A stretch of DNA of 34,092 nucleotides from an uncultured Bacteroidales bacterium (GCA_905235445.1 CAJOLJ010000077.1:1-34092); one strand, 5' to 3'; positions 8,725-17,420 are shown, counted from the stretch's first letter. A program made the numbers and translations. The notes: generated by a model from the sequence alone, not told the origin.

Positions 8725-9410
8725 TTGGCGCTCCTCCTGTTGTTATAATACGGGAATCTGTAATACAGTCCGACGGAGGCGTTGTCCGGCCCGAAGTAAT
8801 TCTTGTGGTCGCTCCCGGCGAGCCTTCCGTTGTCAACGTTGTAGAATTTGTCGTAATCGAGGTTCAGGTACCCGGCCCCGAGCGTGAACTCGACCCCGAG
8901 CCTGTCACCCAGTGCGAAGGGAAGTTTGTACCCCACGTTGACTCCGCCGCCGAATGCGGGGGAGTTCATGGATTTGTCCTGGTAGCGGTACTGGCTGCCC
9001 CTCAAGGCGATGTTGTACCAGCCGAAGGTGGCGTGAAGGGCGAAGAAGAGGCCGCGGAAGTCGTCCCTGAGGAAATAGCGGACTTCGGGCTGGGTGCCCA
9101 GCACGCGGAACTTCATGTCGCTGCGGAACCAGTTGACCCCTGAGTAGTAGAAAGGTACGCTCAGCGAGAAGTGGTTCCCGAAGTCGACCTCCACTGCCGC
9201 GTTGGCTACGAGAAGGGCCCAGGGAAGGAGGTTGGTCTTAATGGACCAGGCCCCGTTCTCGCCCTGCTCTTGCTCGCCGGGGATGACGTAGGGAGAGGTC
9301 GTGGTGGAGGGGCTTTCGGTAAGAGCGGGATTCTGGACGGGAGGAGTGACCTCCTCCTCGGGGATCTCCTCTTTCTTCTGATTCACCTCCGGCTTGTCGG
9401 GGACGTTCAT
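8721..9410 (-). pseudogene. DUF3575 outer-membrane protein, 3' part of a frameshifted gene
   Basis: From an ATG at 9410 this frame encodes a Pro/Glu-rich linker (KPEVNQKKEEIPEEE) and then a DUF3575 beta-barrel-like domain. That domain begins WSIKTNLLPWALLVANAAVE and ends with the aromatic strand SVGLYYRFPYY. DUF3575 proteins are outer-membrane proteins commonly encoded at the head of Bacteroidales fimbria clusters. The N-terminal signal peptide and OmpA-like domain are encoded upstream in another frame, so this looks like the second half of one protein of about 448 residues split by a +1-type indel near 9412-9425. It could still be translated from the internal ATG, but would then lack a signal peptide. 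Confidence 0.75.
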
Positions 9411-10068
9411 TCCTCTGTTCCTTGTCAGGGTCGACCTTCTGCGGGTCCTTGACTTGAGGAGGGATGGGAGAGGTGGACACTCCGGGCGAGAGCTCAAGGG
9501 TCACGATGGATTTGCGAAGCAGCGGGAACTGGTGTTCCATAAGGTAGTCCCAGGCTTTTCCGTTATCGATTTCCTTGAGTTTCTCGACATCCTCCTCGTC
9601 AACGGCCTGGAGGACATCCTTGCGCGAAGGAACCTTCCTGTCCGCTACGACAAGGTCTCCGAGGGTCATCCAGTCCACTCCGCCGTCATAGGTCACGACC
9701 TCACCGACGGGGTAACCGAGGTCGTCCTGGAGGAATGTCGCAAGTCTCTGCGCCCTGCCTTCGGCAACCCTGCGGTTTACGCTGGTACTCCCCTCGGGGG
9801 AGGCGGTCGAGAGAACCGTGAGTCGGTCTATTTTCGGAGTAGTCGGGGCTTTGTAGGCCTCTTCAAGCCTGGCCTTGAGGGCATCGATTCTCTTTCCGTT
9901 GTCCCGGAACGAGGGCAGCACGGCACTCTGTCCCTTCGGATACAGGATCTTCAGGGTGTCCGTCTTCTGGGCCCGTAAGGGGGTCAAAGAGAGAGGAATG
10001 GCCAAAAGGCATGCGGCAGCCAATAGGAAAAAACGCCTCAGCGGCTTTCCGATGGATGTGTGTTGCAT
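9238..10068 (-). pseudogene. OmpA-like periplasmic domain protein, 5' part of the frameshifted DUF3575 gene
   Basis: The frame starts with a signal peptide (RRFFLLAAACLLAIPLSLTP, cleavage likely after LRA). It is followed by a domain with RLTVLSTASPEGSTSVNRRV and AEGRAQRLATFL, the pattern of OmpA-type peptidoglycan-binding domains ('ASPEG..N..L...RA..V'). Coding similarity runs to about 9412. Beyond that the open frame reads Arg/Gly/Ser-rich nonsense to 9238, while the adjacent frame continues smoothly into the DUF3575 domain. Intact relatives carry both domains in one chain. This is the first gene of the - strand fimbria-like operon and has a good -7 element upstream (10147-10154). Confidence 0.75.
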
Positions 10069-10106
10069 GATAATGGTAGTGTTATCTGTGAACGTTCAAT
10101 ATTCGT

Positions 10107-10281
10107 TGTGTGGACTAGCGAATTTAGTCAATTCATGCAAAGTGTCCAAACATAACGTTGCTTTTTTGTTGGACATTTTTTCCACAGAAAGAATTTGAAT
10201 AAGTAATTAAATAAATACTTAAGTATTATACCTCATCAATGTGTCCTAACAAAAACACTCCCGAAAATCTCTGTGTGGACA
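10107..10281. promoter_or_regulatory. Divergent control region with repeated TGTCC/GGACA motifs and a 14-bp palindrome
   Basis: The region between the fimbria-like operon (-) and tgt (+) is AT-rich and repetitive. TGTGTGGAC occurs at 10107-10115 and 10272-10280. TGTCCAA at 10143-10149 faces TTGGACA at 10169-10175 as an inverted repeat with 19 bases between, and TGTCCTA lies at 10242-10248. A perfect 14-bp palindrome, AATACTTAAGTATT, is at 10214-10227. The arrangement looks like a set of operator half-sites, one of which overlaps the fimbria -7 element. Regulator binding is inferred, not shown. Confidence 0.4.
10147..10154 (-). promoter_or_regulatory. -7 element (TATGTTTG) for the fimbria-like operon
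   Basis: On the - strand these bases read TATGTTTG, an exact match to the Bacteroidota -7 consensus TAnnTTTG. It lies 78 bases upstream of the start codon at 10068, leaving a leader of roughly 70 bases. No clear -33 TTTG was seen at the right spacing. A TGTCCAA half-site overlaps the element. Confidence 0.55.
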
Positions 10282-10291
10282 AAAAATAATG

Positions 10292-10299
10292 TATCTTTG
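10292..10299 (+). promoter_or_regulatory. -7 element (TATCTTTG) for tgt
   Basis: TATCTTTG matches the Bacteroidota -7 consensus TAnnTTTG and lies 20 bases before the tgt ATG, so the transcript leader would be only about 15 bases. A -33 TTTG is not evident. One of the TGTGTGGAC repeats lies just upstream at 10272. Confidence 0.55.
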
Positions 10300-10319
10300 G
10301 AAGTTTTAAGCAGACTCTT

Positions 10320-11450
10320 ATGACATTCACCCTGGAAACGACAGACCCGGCCTCGTCGGCCCGGTGCGGACATTTCACGACGGACCACGGTACAGTCCAG
10401 ACCCCCATTTTCATGCCGGTCGGGACGGTGGGCTCCGTGAAAGGGGTTTATCACAGGGATTTGGTATCTGACATAAAGGCTCAGATCATCCTTGGGAACA
10501 CCTACCATCTGTACCTGCGTCCGGGCCTCGACATACTGAAGAGGGCGGGCGGGCTCCATAAGTTCATAGGGTGGGACCGTCCCATCCTGACGGACAGCGG
10601 CGGCTTCCAGGTGTTCTCCCTCACGGGCATAAGGAAACTGACCGAGGAGGGCTGCACCTTCTCCTCGCACATTGACGGGTCCCGTCACAGTTTCACGCCC
10701 GAGAACAATGTCGATACCCAGAGGATAATCGGGGCTGACATCATGATGGCCCTCGACGAGTGCTGCCCCGGGGATGCGGATTACCAGTATGCGAAAAAGT
10801 CCCTTGGAATGACGCAGAGGTGGCTCGACAGGTTCCTCAGGCGCTTTGACGAGACCCAGCCCCTGTACGGCTACAGCCAGGCCGTCTTCCCCATCGTCCA
10901 GGGCTGCGTGTATCCGGACCTTCGCAGGGAGGCGGTGGAACATGCGGTAAAGCATGACAGGGAGGGCTATGCCATAGGTGGGCTCGCGGTAGGGGAGCCC
11001 ACCGAGAAGATGTACGAGATGCTGGAGCTTGTGTGTCCGCTTCTTCCCTCCGACCGTCCCCGCTACCTCATGGGAGTGGGAACACCCGTGAACATCCTGG
11101 AGGCCATTGACAGGGGAGTGGACATGATGGACTGCGTGATGCCCACCCGAAATGCCCGTAACGGCATGCTTTTCACATGGGACGGGGTGATGAACATGAG
11201 GAACCGCAAATGGGCGGATGATTTCTCGCCCATTGACCCGAAGGGGACCTCGTTCGTGGACACCCACTATAGCAAGGCATACCTCAGGCATCTTTTCATG
11301 GCAGGCGAGATGTTCGCCGCAATGATAGCGTCCGAGCACAACCTTGCATTCTACCTGGAGTTGGTGGCAAAAAGCCGGGAGCATATCCTGGCGGGGGATT
11401 TCCGAAGGTGGAAAGAGAGCGTGATACCGACCCTTTCATCACGCCTTTAG
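10320..11450 (+). CDS. tgt: Queuine/preQ1 tRNA-guanine transglycosylase
   Basis: The 376-residue enzyme exchanges guanine-34 of tRNA Asp, Asn, His and Tyr for preQ1 in queuosine synthesis. Asp92 in ILTDSGGFQ fits the general acid/base position, and Asp271 in DMMDCVMPTRNARNG fits the nucleophile that forms the covalent tRNA intermediate. The GGLAVGEP loop for base recognition is present. The usual structural zinc motif CxCxxC is missing: the aligned segment around residues 306-320 reads DPKGTSFVDTHYSKAY with no cysteine, although His340 (SEHNL) remains. I recall the same replacement in other Bacteroidales Tgt proteins, so it is probably a lineage trait. The downstream lptG-type gene follows after 33 bases, a common Bacteroidales neighbourhood. 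Confidence 0.95.
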   Translation: MTFTLETTDPASSARCGHFTTDHGTVQTPIFMPVGTVGSVKGVYHRDLVSDIKAQIILGNTYHLYLRPGLDILKRAGGLHKFIGWDRPILTDSGGFQVFSLTGIRKLTEEGCTFSSHIDGSRHSFTPENNVDTQRIIGADIMMALDECCPGDADYQYAKKSLGMTQRWLDRFLRRFDETQPLYGYSQAVFPIVQGCVYPDLRREAVEHAVKHDREGYAIGGLAVGEPTEKMYEMLELVCPLLPSDRPRYLMGVGTPVNILEAIDRGVDMMDCVMPTRNARNGMLFTWDGVMNMRNRKWADDFSPIDPKGTSFVDTHYSKAYLRHLFMAGEMFAAMIASEHNLAFYLELVAKSREHILAGDFRRWKESVIPTLSSRL

Positions 11451-11483
11451 ACCACCCCCACCATAAAGAGAGAAAGAGAACAT

Positions 11484-12578
11484 ATGGACCTCAGGCCAAA
11501 GAAACTGGACATCTACATAATGAAGAAGTTCCTCTCGACTTTCCTGGTCGCGATACTTCTGATCATCATCATAGTGATCGTTTTCGACGTGAGCGAGAAC
11601 GTGGATGACTTCGTGGCCAAGAAGGCTCCCCTGAAGGCCATCGTGGTAGACTACTACCTGAACCTGATCCCGTTTTACATGAACATGTTCAGCGCCCTGT
11701 TCGTGTTCATAACGGTCATCTTCTTCACTTCCAGGATGGCTGCGAACTCGGAAATAGTCGCCATCCTTTCCTGCGGAGTCTCTTTCCCCCGCATGATGGT
11801 CCCGTACCTTGTCACGGCGGCCATCATCGTCGCCGGTGCCATTTCCATGAACCTGTGGGTCGTGCCGAAGGCCAACGAGAGCCGTCATGAGTTCGAGGCT
11901 CTTTACAAAAAGCGGCGAACCCAGGCAGCCGAACGCAATATCCATTATCAGATAGCACCCGGTCAGTTCGTCTACATAGAGTCCTTCTCCAAGTGGAACA
12001 ACACTGCCCAGCGCTTCACCCTGGAGACCATCGAGAACAACGAGATAGTCTCCAAGATATCCGCCGAGACCGCAGTGTGGGATACCACTTTCAATGGTTG
12101 GAGGCTCCGCAAGTACTTTATCCGCGAGTATGACCCGGGGACCCTCTCCGACAAGACCAGGACCGGCCAGCAGCTGGATACCATAATCCCCCTTACGGTA
12201 GATGACTTCTACCGCAACAAAAAAACGGTGGAGGACCTCCAGTACGCAGATCTCCAGGCCCTCATCAATACCCAGAATTTGAGGGGGGACTCCGATGTGA
12301 TGTACTCCGAAATAGAGAAGTACACAAGGTGGGCCCTTCCGTTCTCGGCTCTCATCCTGACCATCATGGGGGTGAGCCTCTCCTCGAAGAAGAAGCGAGG
12401 CGGGATGGGCTGGAACCTGGCCGTCGGGATTGCGCTGAGTTTCTCGTACATCCTGTTCCTGCGCTTCAGCCAGATGTTCGTGTTCACGGGCTCCATGTCA
12501 CCTGCCCTGGCCCTATGGCTGCCGAACATGATTTACGCAGTCATAACGGCAGTGCTGTACCATTTCGCGCCAAAGTAG
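11484..12578 (+). CDS. lptG: LptF/LptG-family permease (YjgP/YjgQ) for lipopolysaccharide export
   Basis: This 364-residue inner-membrane protein fits the LptF/LptG family, which with LptB forms the ABC transporter that extracts lipopolysaccharide from the inner membrane and passes it to the periplasmic Lpt bridge. The N-terminus [20 protein letters not shown] and the next segment FIFVITVIFF-like helices give three membrane spans. A soluble beta domain with [12 protein letters not shown] follows, then three C-terminal helices including [20 protein letters not shown] and a final span. Bacteroidales often carry this gene after tgt. LptF and LptG are hard to tell apart from one sequence, so the symbol is provisional. 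Confidence 0.88.
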   Translation: MDLRPKKLDIYIMKKFLSTFLVAILLIIIIVIVFDVSENVDDFVAKKAPLKAIVVDYYLNLIPFYMNMFSALFVFITVIFFTSRMAANSEIVAILSCGVSFPRMMVPYLVTAAIIVAGAISMNLWVVPKANESRHEFEALYKKRRTQAAERNIHYQIAPGQFVYIESFSKWNNTAQRFTLETIENNEIVSKISAETAVWDTTFNGWRLRKYFIREYDPGTLSDKTRTGQQLDTIIPLTVDDFYRNKKTVEDLQYADLQALINTQNLRGDSDVMYSEIEKYTRWALPFSALILTIMGVSLSSKKKRGGMGWNLAVGIALSFSYILFLRFSQMFVFTGSMSPALALWLPNMIYAVITAVLYHFAPK

Positions 12579-12624
12579 GGCGCACCCCTCCCATCATCAA
12601 CATCCTCCTTGCTTCCCTTTCACG

Positions 12625-13059
12625 ATGAAAGTGCCAATTGTCAATTCTTCCTCTTTCCCGCTTCCGGCGTATTCGACACTCCTGAGTGCCGGCATGGATC
12701 TCAGGGCCGACATAACCGAGCCCATAGTGCTTCGTCCCCTTGGCAGGGCCCTTGTCCCGACCGGCATCCGCATTGCCCTTCCCGAAGGCTATGAGGCCCA
12801 GGTGCGTCCACGCAGCGGGCTCGCGGCCAAAAAGGGCATCACCGTTCTCAACTCCCCGGGAACGATCGACGCTGACTACAGGGGGGAGGTGAAAGTGATA
12901 CTGGTGAATCTCTCCGATGAACCGTTCACTGTGGAGAGGGGAGAGAGGATAGCCCAGATGGTGATAGGACGCTTCACGAGAGTGGAGTGGGAGAGCGTCG
13001 AAGCCCTGGATGCCACTTCCAGGGGGGAAGGAGGCTTCGGGAGCACGGGCGTCAAATAG
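12625..13059 (+). CDS. dut: dUTP diphosphatase
   Basis: The 144-residue trimeric dUTPase hydrolyses dUTP to dUMP and pyrophosphate, which keeps uracil out of DNA and feeds thymidylate synthesis. All five family motifs are visible: AGMDLRA (1), RPRSGLA (2), [17 protein letters not shown] with the catalytic Asp (3), [10 protein letters not shown] (4), and the mobile P-loop-like [10 protein letters not shown] (5). The length is normal for the family. It lies 46 bases after the lptG-type gene and 26 bases before murF, all on the + strand. Confidence 0.96.
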   Translation: MKVPIVNSSSFPLPAYSTLLSAGMDLRADITEPIVLRPLGRALVPTGIRIALPEGYEAQVRPRSGLAAKKGITVLNSPGTIDADYRGEVKVILVNLSDEPFTVERGERIAQMVIGRFTRVEWESVEALDATSRGEGGFGSTGVK

Positions 13060-13085
13060 TTAAGGTAAAACACAGAATTCCGGAT

Positions 13086-14480
13086 ATGGAAATAAGTTCA
13101 CTGCATGCACTTTTCCTTGAGTGCGGATCCCTTTGCACGGATACCAGGACCCTTCGTCCCGGGGAAATGTTCCTCGCCCTGAGGGGTGAGAATTTCGACG
13201 GGAACACTTACGCCCAGGCTGCCCTTTCCAAGGGGGCTGCCTATGCCGTGGTTGACAGCGACAGCGAAGCGGCAACCCTCCCCGATGAAAGGATAATCCC
13301 TGTCGAGGGCGGAACCCTCGCCACCCTGCAGGAGCTGGCCTGCTATCACCGCAACTTCCTTCGCCGTCCCGACGGGAGCCGCATTCCCGTAGTGGGACTT
13401 ACCGGGACGAACGGGAAGACCACCACGAAGGAACTCATCCGTAGTGTGCTCGCCTCCAAGTACAATGTCCTGTACACGGAAGGCAACCTCAACAATGACA
13501 TCGGTGTCCCGCTTACCGTCCTTCGCATGAAAGCGGATACACAGATCGCTGTGGTCGAGATGGGTGCCAGCCACATGGATGACATAGTGCGCCTTGTGAG
13601 GGTCTGCGAACCGGACTGCGGACTCATCACCAATGTCGGCAAGGCCCATTTCCAGGGATTCGGGAATTTTGACGGAGTCAAGAAGGCCAAGGGGGCCCTC
13701 TATGACTGGATAATTGAAAGGGGAGGGACAATTTTCATCAATGCGGATGACCCTGTCCTGTTGGAAATGGCACAGGAGAGGGGAGCCGACAAGCTTGAGC
13801 TCTATGGCCTCGGGCATAGCGGCAGCATGATCCTTCCTCCGGACTGTGCCCATCCGACCCTACGCCTCCTGGTTCCCGACACTCTCGGAAACCCTGCCCC
13901 ATCCTCCGCTACCGAGGAAATGGAGGAGACCCTTCTTCCCATCGAGACCTCCCTTGTCGGTACCTACAACTCCGCCAACGTTCTTGCCGCACTCTGTGTG
14001 GGACTTCATTTCGGGGTGAGCCTCGAGGATGCCATAAGTGCGGTCGAAGGCTACGTCCCTTCCAACAACCGCTCCATGCTCAAGCGCACCGACAGGAATA
14101 TCCTCATCGTCGATGCCTATAACGCAAATCCCACCTCGATGAGGGCTGCCCTCGACAACCTTGCTGCCATGGCAGGGGAGAAGAAGGCTGTCATGCTCGG
14201 GTCCATGGGGGAAATCGGTGAGGATTCACTTGATGAACATATAAGGATAGTGGACCGCCTCAGGCACGGCGGGGACGCAGTAGATGAGATATTCCTCGTA
14301 GGCGCAGAGTTCGAAAGGGCCCTTTCCCATACGGGAAAGCCCCTCCACTGCGAGTTCTTCCCGACATCCGGGGACCTGGCCGAATATCTCTCCCGCAGGG
14401 ACCCTGTCCTTGAAGGCTATCTCATCCTGGTAAAGGGCTCCCGCTCCCAGAAGATGGAAAAGGTTCTGGACGTCCTCTAG
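13086..14480 (+). CDS. murF: UDP-MurNAc-tripeptide D-alanyl-D-alanine ligase
   Basis: MurF uses ATP to add D-Ala-D-Ala to UDP-MurNAc-tripeptide, the last cytoplasmic step of the muropeptide precursor. The ATP-binding motif GTNGKTTTKE lies at residues 107-116. TEGNLNNDIGVPLTVL and VVEMGASHMDDI are typical of the central domain, and NNRSMLKR with DAYNANPTSM marks the C-terminal ligase domain. I chose the ATG at 13086 (464 residues) because the protein then begins MEISSLHALFLECG, the normal N-terminal uridine-binding domain. A longer frame from 12987 would overlap dut by 73 bases and adds Arg/Gly-rich residues that do not look coding. Confidence 0.95.
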   Translation: MEISSLHALFLECGSLCTDTRTLRPGEMFLALRGENFDGNTYAQAALSKGAAYAVVDSDSEAATLPDERIIPVEGGTLATLQELACYHRNFLRRPDGSRIPVVGLTGTNGKTTTKELIRSVLASKYNVLYTEGNLNNDIGVPLTVLRMKADTQIAVVEMGASHMDDIVRLVRVCEPDCGLITNVGKAHFQGFGNFDGVKKAKGALYDWIIERGGTIFINADDPVLLEMAQERGADKLELYGLGHSGSMILPPDCAHPTLRLLVPDTLGNPAPSSATEEMEETLLPIETSLVGTYNSANVLAALCVGLHFGVSLEDAISAVEGYVPSNNRSMLKRTDRNILIVDAYNANPTSMRAALDNLAAMAGEKKAVMLGSMGEIGEDSLDEHIRIVDRLRHGGDAVDEIFLVGAEFERALSHTGKPLHCEFFPTSGDLAEYLSRRDPVLEGYLILVKGSRSQKMEKVLDVL

Positions 14481-14493
14481 CGTACCGGGCCCC

Positions 14494-15492
14494 CTAGAGA
14501 GGGGCGGAAAGCATATCCCACAGGGCATCCTTGAGTTCAGGGATGCCCATTCCGCTTACGGACGATATGAACAGGTAGGGGACGCCCTCGGGCAGGTTCT
14601 CCTCGATTTCGTCCATCCTCTTGTCGTCGACGATGTCGCACTTCGTGACAGCAAGGAGCCTGTCCTTGGCCAGGAGCTCGGGGTTGTACTGTTCCAGTTC
14701 CCCAAGGAGGATGCGATACTGCGAGGCGACGTCCTCCTCCTCGGCACTCACCATGAACAGCAGCACCGAGTTCCTCTCGATGTGGCGCAGGAACCTCAGT
14801 CCTATGCCCTTGCCCTCATGGGCGCCTTCTATGATCCCGGGGATGTCTGCGATGACGAAGGACTTGTCGTCACGGTAGCGGACAATTCCGAGATTGGGCT
14901 CCAGGGTGGTGAAGGGGTAGTTGGCTATCTTTGGCTTGGCTGAGGTGATGGAAGCAAGCAGGGTGGATTTCCCTGCGTTCGGGAATCCAACCAGCCCCAC
15001 GTCCGCCAGAACCTTCAGCTCCAGGATGAACCATCCTTCCTCTCCCTCCTCTCCCGGCTGTGCATAGCGGGGAGTCTGGTTCGTGGCGCTCTTGAAATTA
15101 TCGTTTCCGAGTCCTCCCTTTCCTCCGCGGCAGAGGATTCTTTCTTCCCCGTCGCTCACTAGCTCGAAAAGGGTCTGTCCGCTGTCCGCGTCCTTGACAA
15201 CCGTTCCGACGGGGACGTCCAGGTAGATGTCCGCCCCCTGCTTTCCCTTGGACAGGGCGGCTCCGCCGCTTTCACCGTCAGATGCTTTCACGATTTTCCT
15301 GTACTTCAGGTGGATGAGCGTCCAGAACTGATGGTTGGCCCTCAGTATTATGTGGCCACCCCGACCTCCGTCACCTCCGTCGGGACCTCCCTTGGGGACG
15401 TATTTGGCACGGTGCAGATGGGATGAACCGGCACCTCCGTGTCCCGAGGCGCAGTATATCTTTACGTAGTCTATGAAATTGGATTCGGCCAT
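14494..15492 (-). CDS. obgE: GTPase ObgE/CgtA, ribosome assembly
   Basis: This 332-residue Obg GTPase acts in late 50S subunit maturation and stress signalling. The N-terminal glycine-rich Obg fold covers residues 1-155, including [11 protein letters not shown]. The G domain has GFPNAGKST (169-177), DIPG (216-219) and TKCD (283-286). The C-terminal OCT or TGS extension found in some relatives is absent. The ATG at 15492 gives [14 protein letters not shown], the standard start; an upstream in-frame ATG at 15591 adds unconserved residues. It converges with murF with 13 bases between the stops. A well-formed promoter lies at 15550-15579. Confidence 0.95.
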   Translation of the reverse strand: MAESNFIDYVKIYCASGHGGAGSSHLHRAKYVPKGGPDGGDGGRGGHIILRANHQFWTLIHLKYRKIVKASDGESGGAALSKGKQGADIYLDVPVGTVVKDADSGQTLFELVSDGEERILCRGGKGGLGNDNFKSATNQTPRYAQPGEEGEEGWFILELKVLADVGLVGFPNAGKSTLLASITSAKPKIANYPFTTLEPNLGIVRYRDDKSFVIADIPGIIEGAHEGKGIGLRFLRHIERNSVLLFMVSAEEEDVASQYRILLGELEQYNPELLAKDRLLAVTKCDIVDDKRMDEIEENLPEGVPYLFISSVSGMGIPELKDALWDMLSAPL

Positions 15493-15549
15493 ATCTGGTG
15501 AGGGGGGGTAGTCTTCGGATTCAGTGCAACGTTCTTTTTGTTTACGCTG

Positions 15550-15579
15550 CAAAATTAATAAAAACCAGCCATTTCCAAA
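15550..15579 (-). promoter_or_regulatory. Promoter of obgE (TTTG-N18-TAATTTTG)
   Basis: On the - strand TTTG (15576-15579) is followed after 18 bases by TAATTTTG (15550-15557). These match the Bacteroidota -33 and -7 elements at close to the usual spacing. Transcription would start near 15543-15546, giving a leader of about 50 bases before the obgE ATG at 15492. Confidence 0.7.
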
Positions 15580-15604
15580 CTTGTGGCCCAATCTTTGGTT
15601 ATTG

Positions 15605-15626
15605 AAGCCCCTGTGGGGAGGGGCTT
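15605..15626. repeat. AAGCCCCT/AGGGGCTT hairpin in the obgE-BACON/MORN divergent region
   Basis: AAGCCCCT (15605-15612) pairs with AGGGGCTT (15619-15626) across a 6-base loop. Neither side has a proper T-tract, and both flanking genes are transcribed away from it, so a terminator role is doubtful. A similar AGCCCC/GGGGCT hairpin occurs at 18865-18879, also between divergent genes. Confidence 0.55.
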
Positions 15627-15693
15627 TGAGGAGGGGCGAGGCGTTTTTCCGGTATTTAAATTATTAGGCATAACCACATTGGATTATTTTCCC

Positions 15694-15701
15694 TATATTT
15701 G
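15694..15701 (+). promoter_or_regulatory. -7 element (TATATTTG) for the BACON/MORN protein gene
   Basis: TATATTTG fits the Bacteroidota -7 consensus TAnnTTTG exactly and lies 83 bases upstream of the start codon at 15785. The -33 position holds no clear TTTG. The expected leader is about 75-80 bases. Confidence 0.5.
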
Positions 15702-15784
15702 CAGTTGGGAGAAAAACGTTGTCGCCCTTTTCTTTGAGGACATTCCGCTCCTTTTGCAAGGCATGAATTTATAATCAATCAGAT

Positions 15785-17326
15785 ATGAAAAAATTACTCT
15801 TGACGCTCATTCTAACCGCAGGTGGAATGCTGTGCGCCGCCACCCTGTGCCTGGCCCAGCACTCGCCCAGTCCTGCCGATGACCCTCTGTGCCAGGACTG
15901 TTATACTACCAACTACAACAAGGCGCTCAAACTCATGGACCAGCGCCAATACTCCCAGGCCAAGGATTTCTTCCTCCAGGCTCTCAATTGTCCCGACATC
16001 CCTCCCCAGAGCGATGCCCTCTCGCGATACAATAAGTGCATCAGCCTGATAAGGACCATGAAGGAAAATGGCGAGGAGGAAGGAAGCGTTTCCTCTTCAT
16101 CCTCGACCACCACCCAGAGGCCACGTTCCACCGCCTCCAACCGTTCTCAGGGAACTTCCGCCTCCGCAAACAGGAAAAAGGACCGCGAGCAGGAGAATCT
16201 GCAAAATGAGGAGGAGGAGCAGGACAACCGCGTATCCACCAGGACAATCTCCTCCCAGGAGGAGGAGCAGCCCCAGGTCCAGACCAATCCCCCGGCAAGG
16301 AACAACTCCGAGGATGAGGGTTCACCCGAGCAGGCCCCCTCTACCCCCAGGACACAGAGGTCCAGGGCGGATGATGTCCCCGCCGCCCCCGCCCGTCATT
16401 TCGAGCCGGAGGCAGATGCCACGGATCCCGATGCCACACTTGCCGTAAATGACTATACTTCCCTGTTCTGGAGGTTCACCCCGTTCGGGGGAGCCGAGAC
16501 TTTCAAGGTGAGAAGCGGCGAGAGGTGGAGAGTCGGCAAGGTCCCGCAGTGGCTCATGACCATGCCCAACCAGGATGCGGGAAACTTCAAGCTCATCTGT
16601 GCTGTGAACGAGGGCGATGAGAGAACGGCCGAAGTCAAGGTCACAAACGGTACCGATGAGGTCGTGATCACAGTCCACCAGGTATCTTCCGCGGGCAACA
16701 CCCTCTCCGACAGGCTCTGGGAGGAACCCTTCAAGAAGTGCTGCGAGCATGTCACCGACAACGGCCGCAGGGGGGACTACCAGGGGCAGCTTGCAGAAAG
16801 CACCGATAACTCGTCCGTCCTCATAAGGCAGGGAATGGGAATGCTTGCATGGAAGGACGGCACCGTGTACATGGGTGAATTCAACAACAACGTGGAGGAT
16901 GGCTACGGAATGAAGATCCTCCCCGCCGGTTTCGAGGAGGTGAATGCCCCCAACGCCATGTACGTGGTCGGTGACTGGAGGGACAGGTCCAAGGAAGGTC
17001 TCGTGAACTGCTATGACCGTTATGGTTACCTGGTCTACAGGGGTACTTTCTCGGATGACCTGCCTACCGGGCGCTATCCCATCAACAGGGATGCCACCGA
17101 GTACAGGCTGGTCATGGAGACTCTCGCTGACGGCTCCACCTACCTCGGGGAGACAGTCCGCGGGGAGTGGGAAGGGTTCGGGGCCCTTATGGACCCCGAT
17201 GGCAACATGTGGATCGGTACCTGGTCCCGTGGCAAGAAAAACGGCAAGGGCGCCCTTCTCCAGAATGACCAGGCCGCTACCGTGACCGTGGGCATCTGGC
17301 GCAACAACAACCTCGTCGACCTTTAG
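15785..17326 (+). CDS. Secreted TPR/BACON/MORN-repeat protein of unknown function
   Basis: The 513-residue protein has a Sec signal peptide (MKKLLLTLILTAGGMLCAA, likely cleaved after CLA). Residues about 40-92 form a TPR-like helical pair (NYNKALKLMDQRQYSQAKDFF). A long low-complexity Ser/Glu/Gln-rich linker follows (about 95-215). A BACON-like domain covers about 222-302: it has WRVGKVPQWL and AEVKVTNGTDEVVITVHQV, like domains of Bacteroidota surface proteins. The C-terminal third has MORN repeats: GMGMLAWKDGTVYMGEF, DGSTYLGETVRGEWEGFG and DGNMWIGTWSRGKKNGKG. MORN repeats often mediate lipid or protein contacts. A periplasmic or surface scaffold is plausible. The function is not recognised. 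Confidence 0.75.
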   Translation: MKKLLLTLILTAGGMLCAATLCLAQHSPSPADDPLCQDCYTTNYNKALKLMDQRQYSQAKDFFLQALNCPDIPPQSDALSRYNKCISLIRTMKENGEEEGSVSSSSSTTTQRPRSTASNRSQGTSASANRKKDREQENLQNEEEEQDNRVSTRTISSQEEEQPQVQTNPPARNNSEDEGSPEQAPSTPRTQRSRADDVPAAPARHFEPEADATDPDATLAVNDYTSLFWRFTPFGGAETFKVRSGERWRVGKVPQWLMTMPNQDAGNFKLICAVNEGDERTAEVKVTNGTDEVVITVHQVSSAGNTLSDRLWEEPFKKCCEHVTDNGRRGDYQGQLAESTDNSSVLIRQGMGMLAWKDGTVYMGEFNNNVEDGYGMKILPAGFEEVNAPNAMYVVGDWRDRSKEGLVNCYDRYGYLVYRGTFSDDLPTGRYPINRDATEYRLVMETLADGSTYLGETVRGEWEGFGALMDPDGNMWIGTWSRGKKNGKGALLQNDQAATVTVGIWRNNNLVDL

Positions 17327-17358
17327 ACTCACCCCTTTTTCTCACAGGAATGCAACCG

Positions 17359-17400
17359 AGGGGACCTGTCCGGGGCAGAGTGCCCCTGTGACGGTCCCCT
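17359..17400 (+). terminator. Two-tier GC-rich hairpin, probable terminator
   Basis: AGGGGACC (17359-17366) pairs with GGTCCCCT (17393-17400), and inside it GGGGCA (17372-17377) pairs with TGCCCC (17381-17386) around the triloop GAG. The stem follows the BACON/MORN gene stop by 33 bases. Only a short TT follows before CATAATAA, so termination may be incomplete. The hairpin could also shape the leader of the 100-residue gene that starts at 17421. Confidence 0.5.
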
Positions 17401-17420
17401 TTCATAATAAACTATAAGTC

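Noticed and set aside
7630..8748. Long + strand open frame of 372 codons antisense to the 351-residue lipoprotein
   Set aside because: It is a shadow frame caused by high GC in third positions. It has no signal, no domain, and would cover the lipoprotein gene, which has a clear lipobox and family text.
10236..11384. - strand open frame of 382 codons opposite tgt
   Set aside because: His/Pro/Val-rich shadow of the tgt gene, whose catalytic motifs are unambiguous on the + strand.
12987..13085. Upstream extension of murF
   Set aside because: It overlaps dut and gives Arg/Gly-rich text. The ATG at 13086 starts the normal MurF domain.
16322..17332. - strand open frame of 336 codons opposite the BACON/MORN gene
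   Set aside because: Composition is His/Val/Gly-rich without motifs, while the + strand has a signal peptide and MORN repeats.
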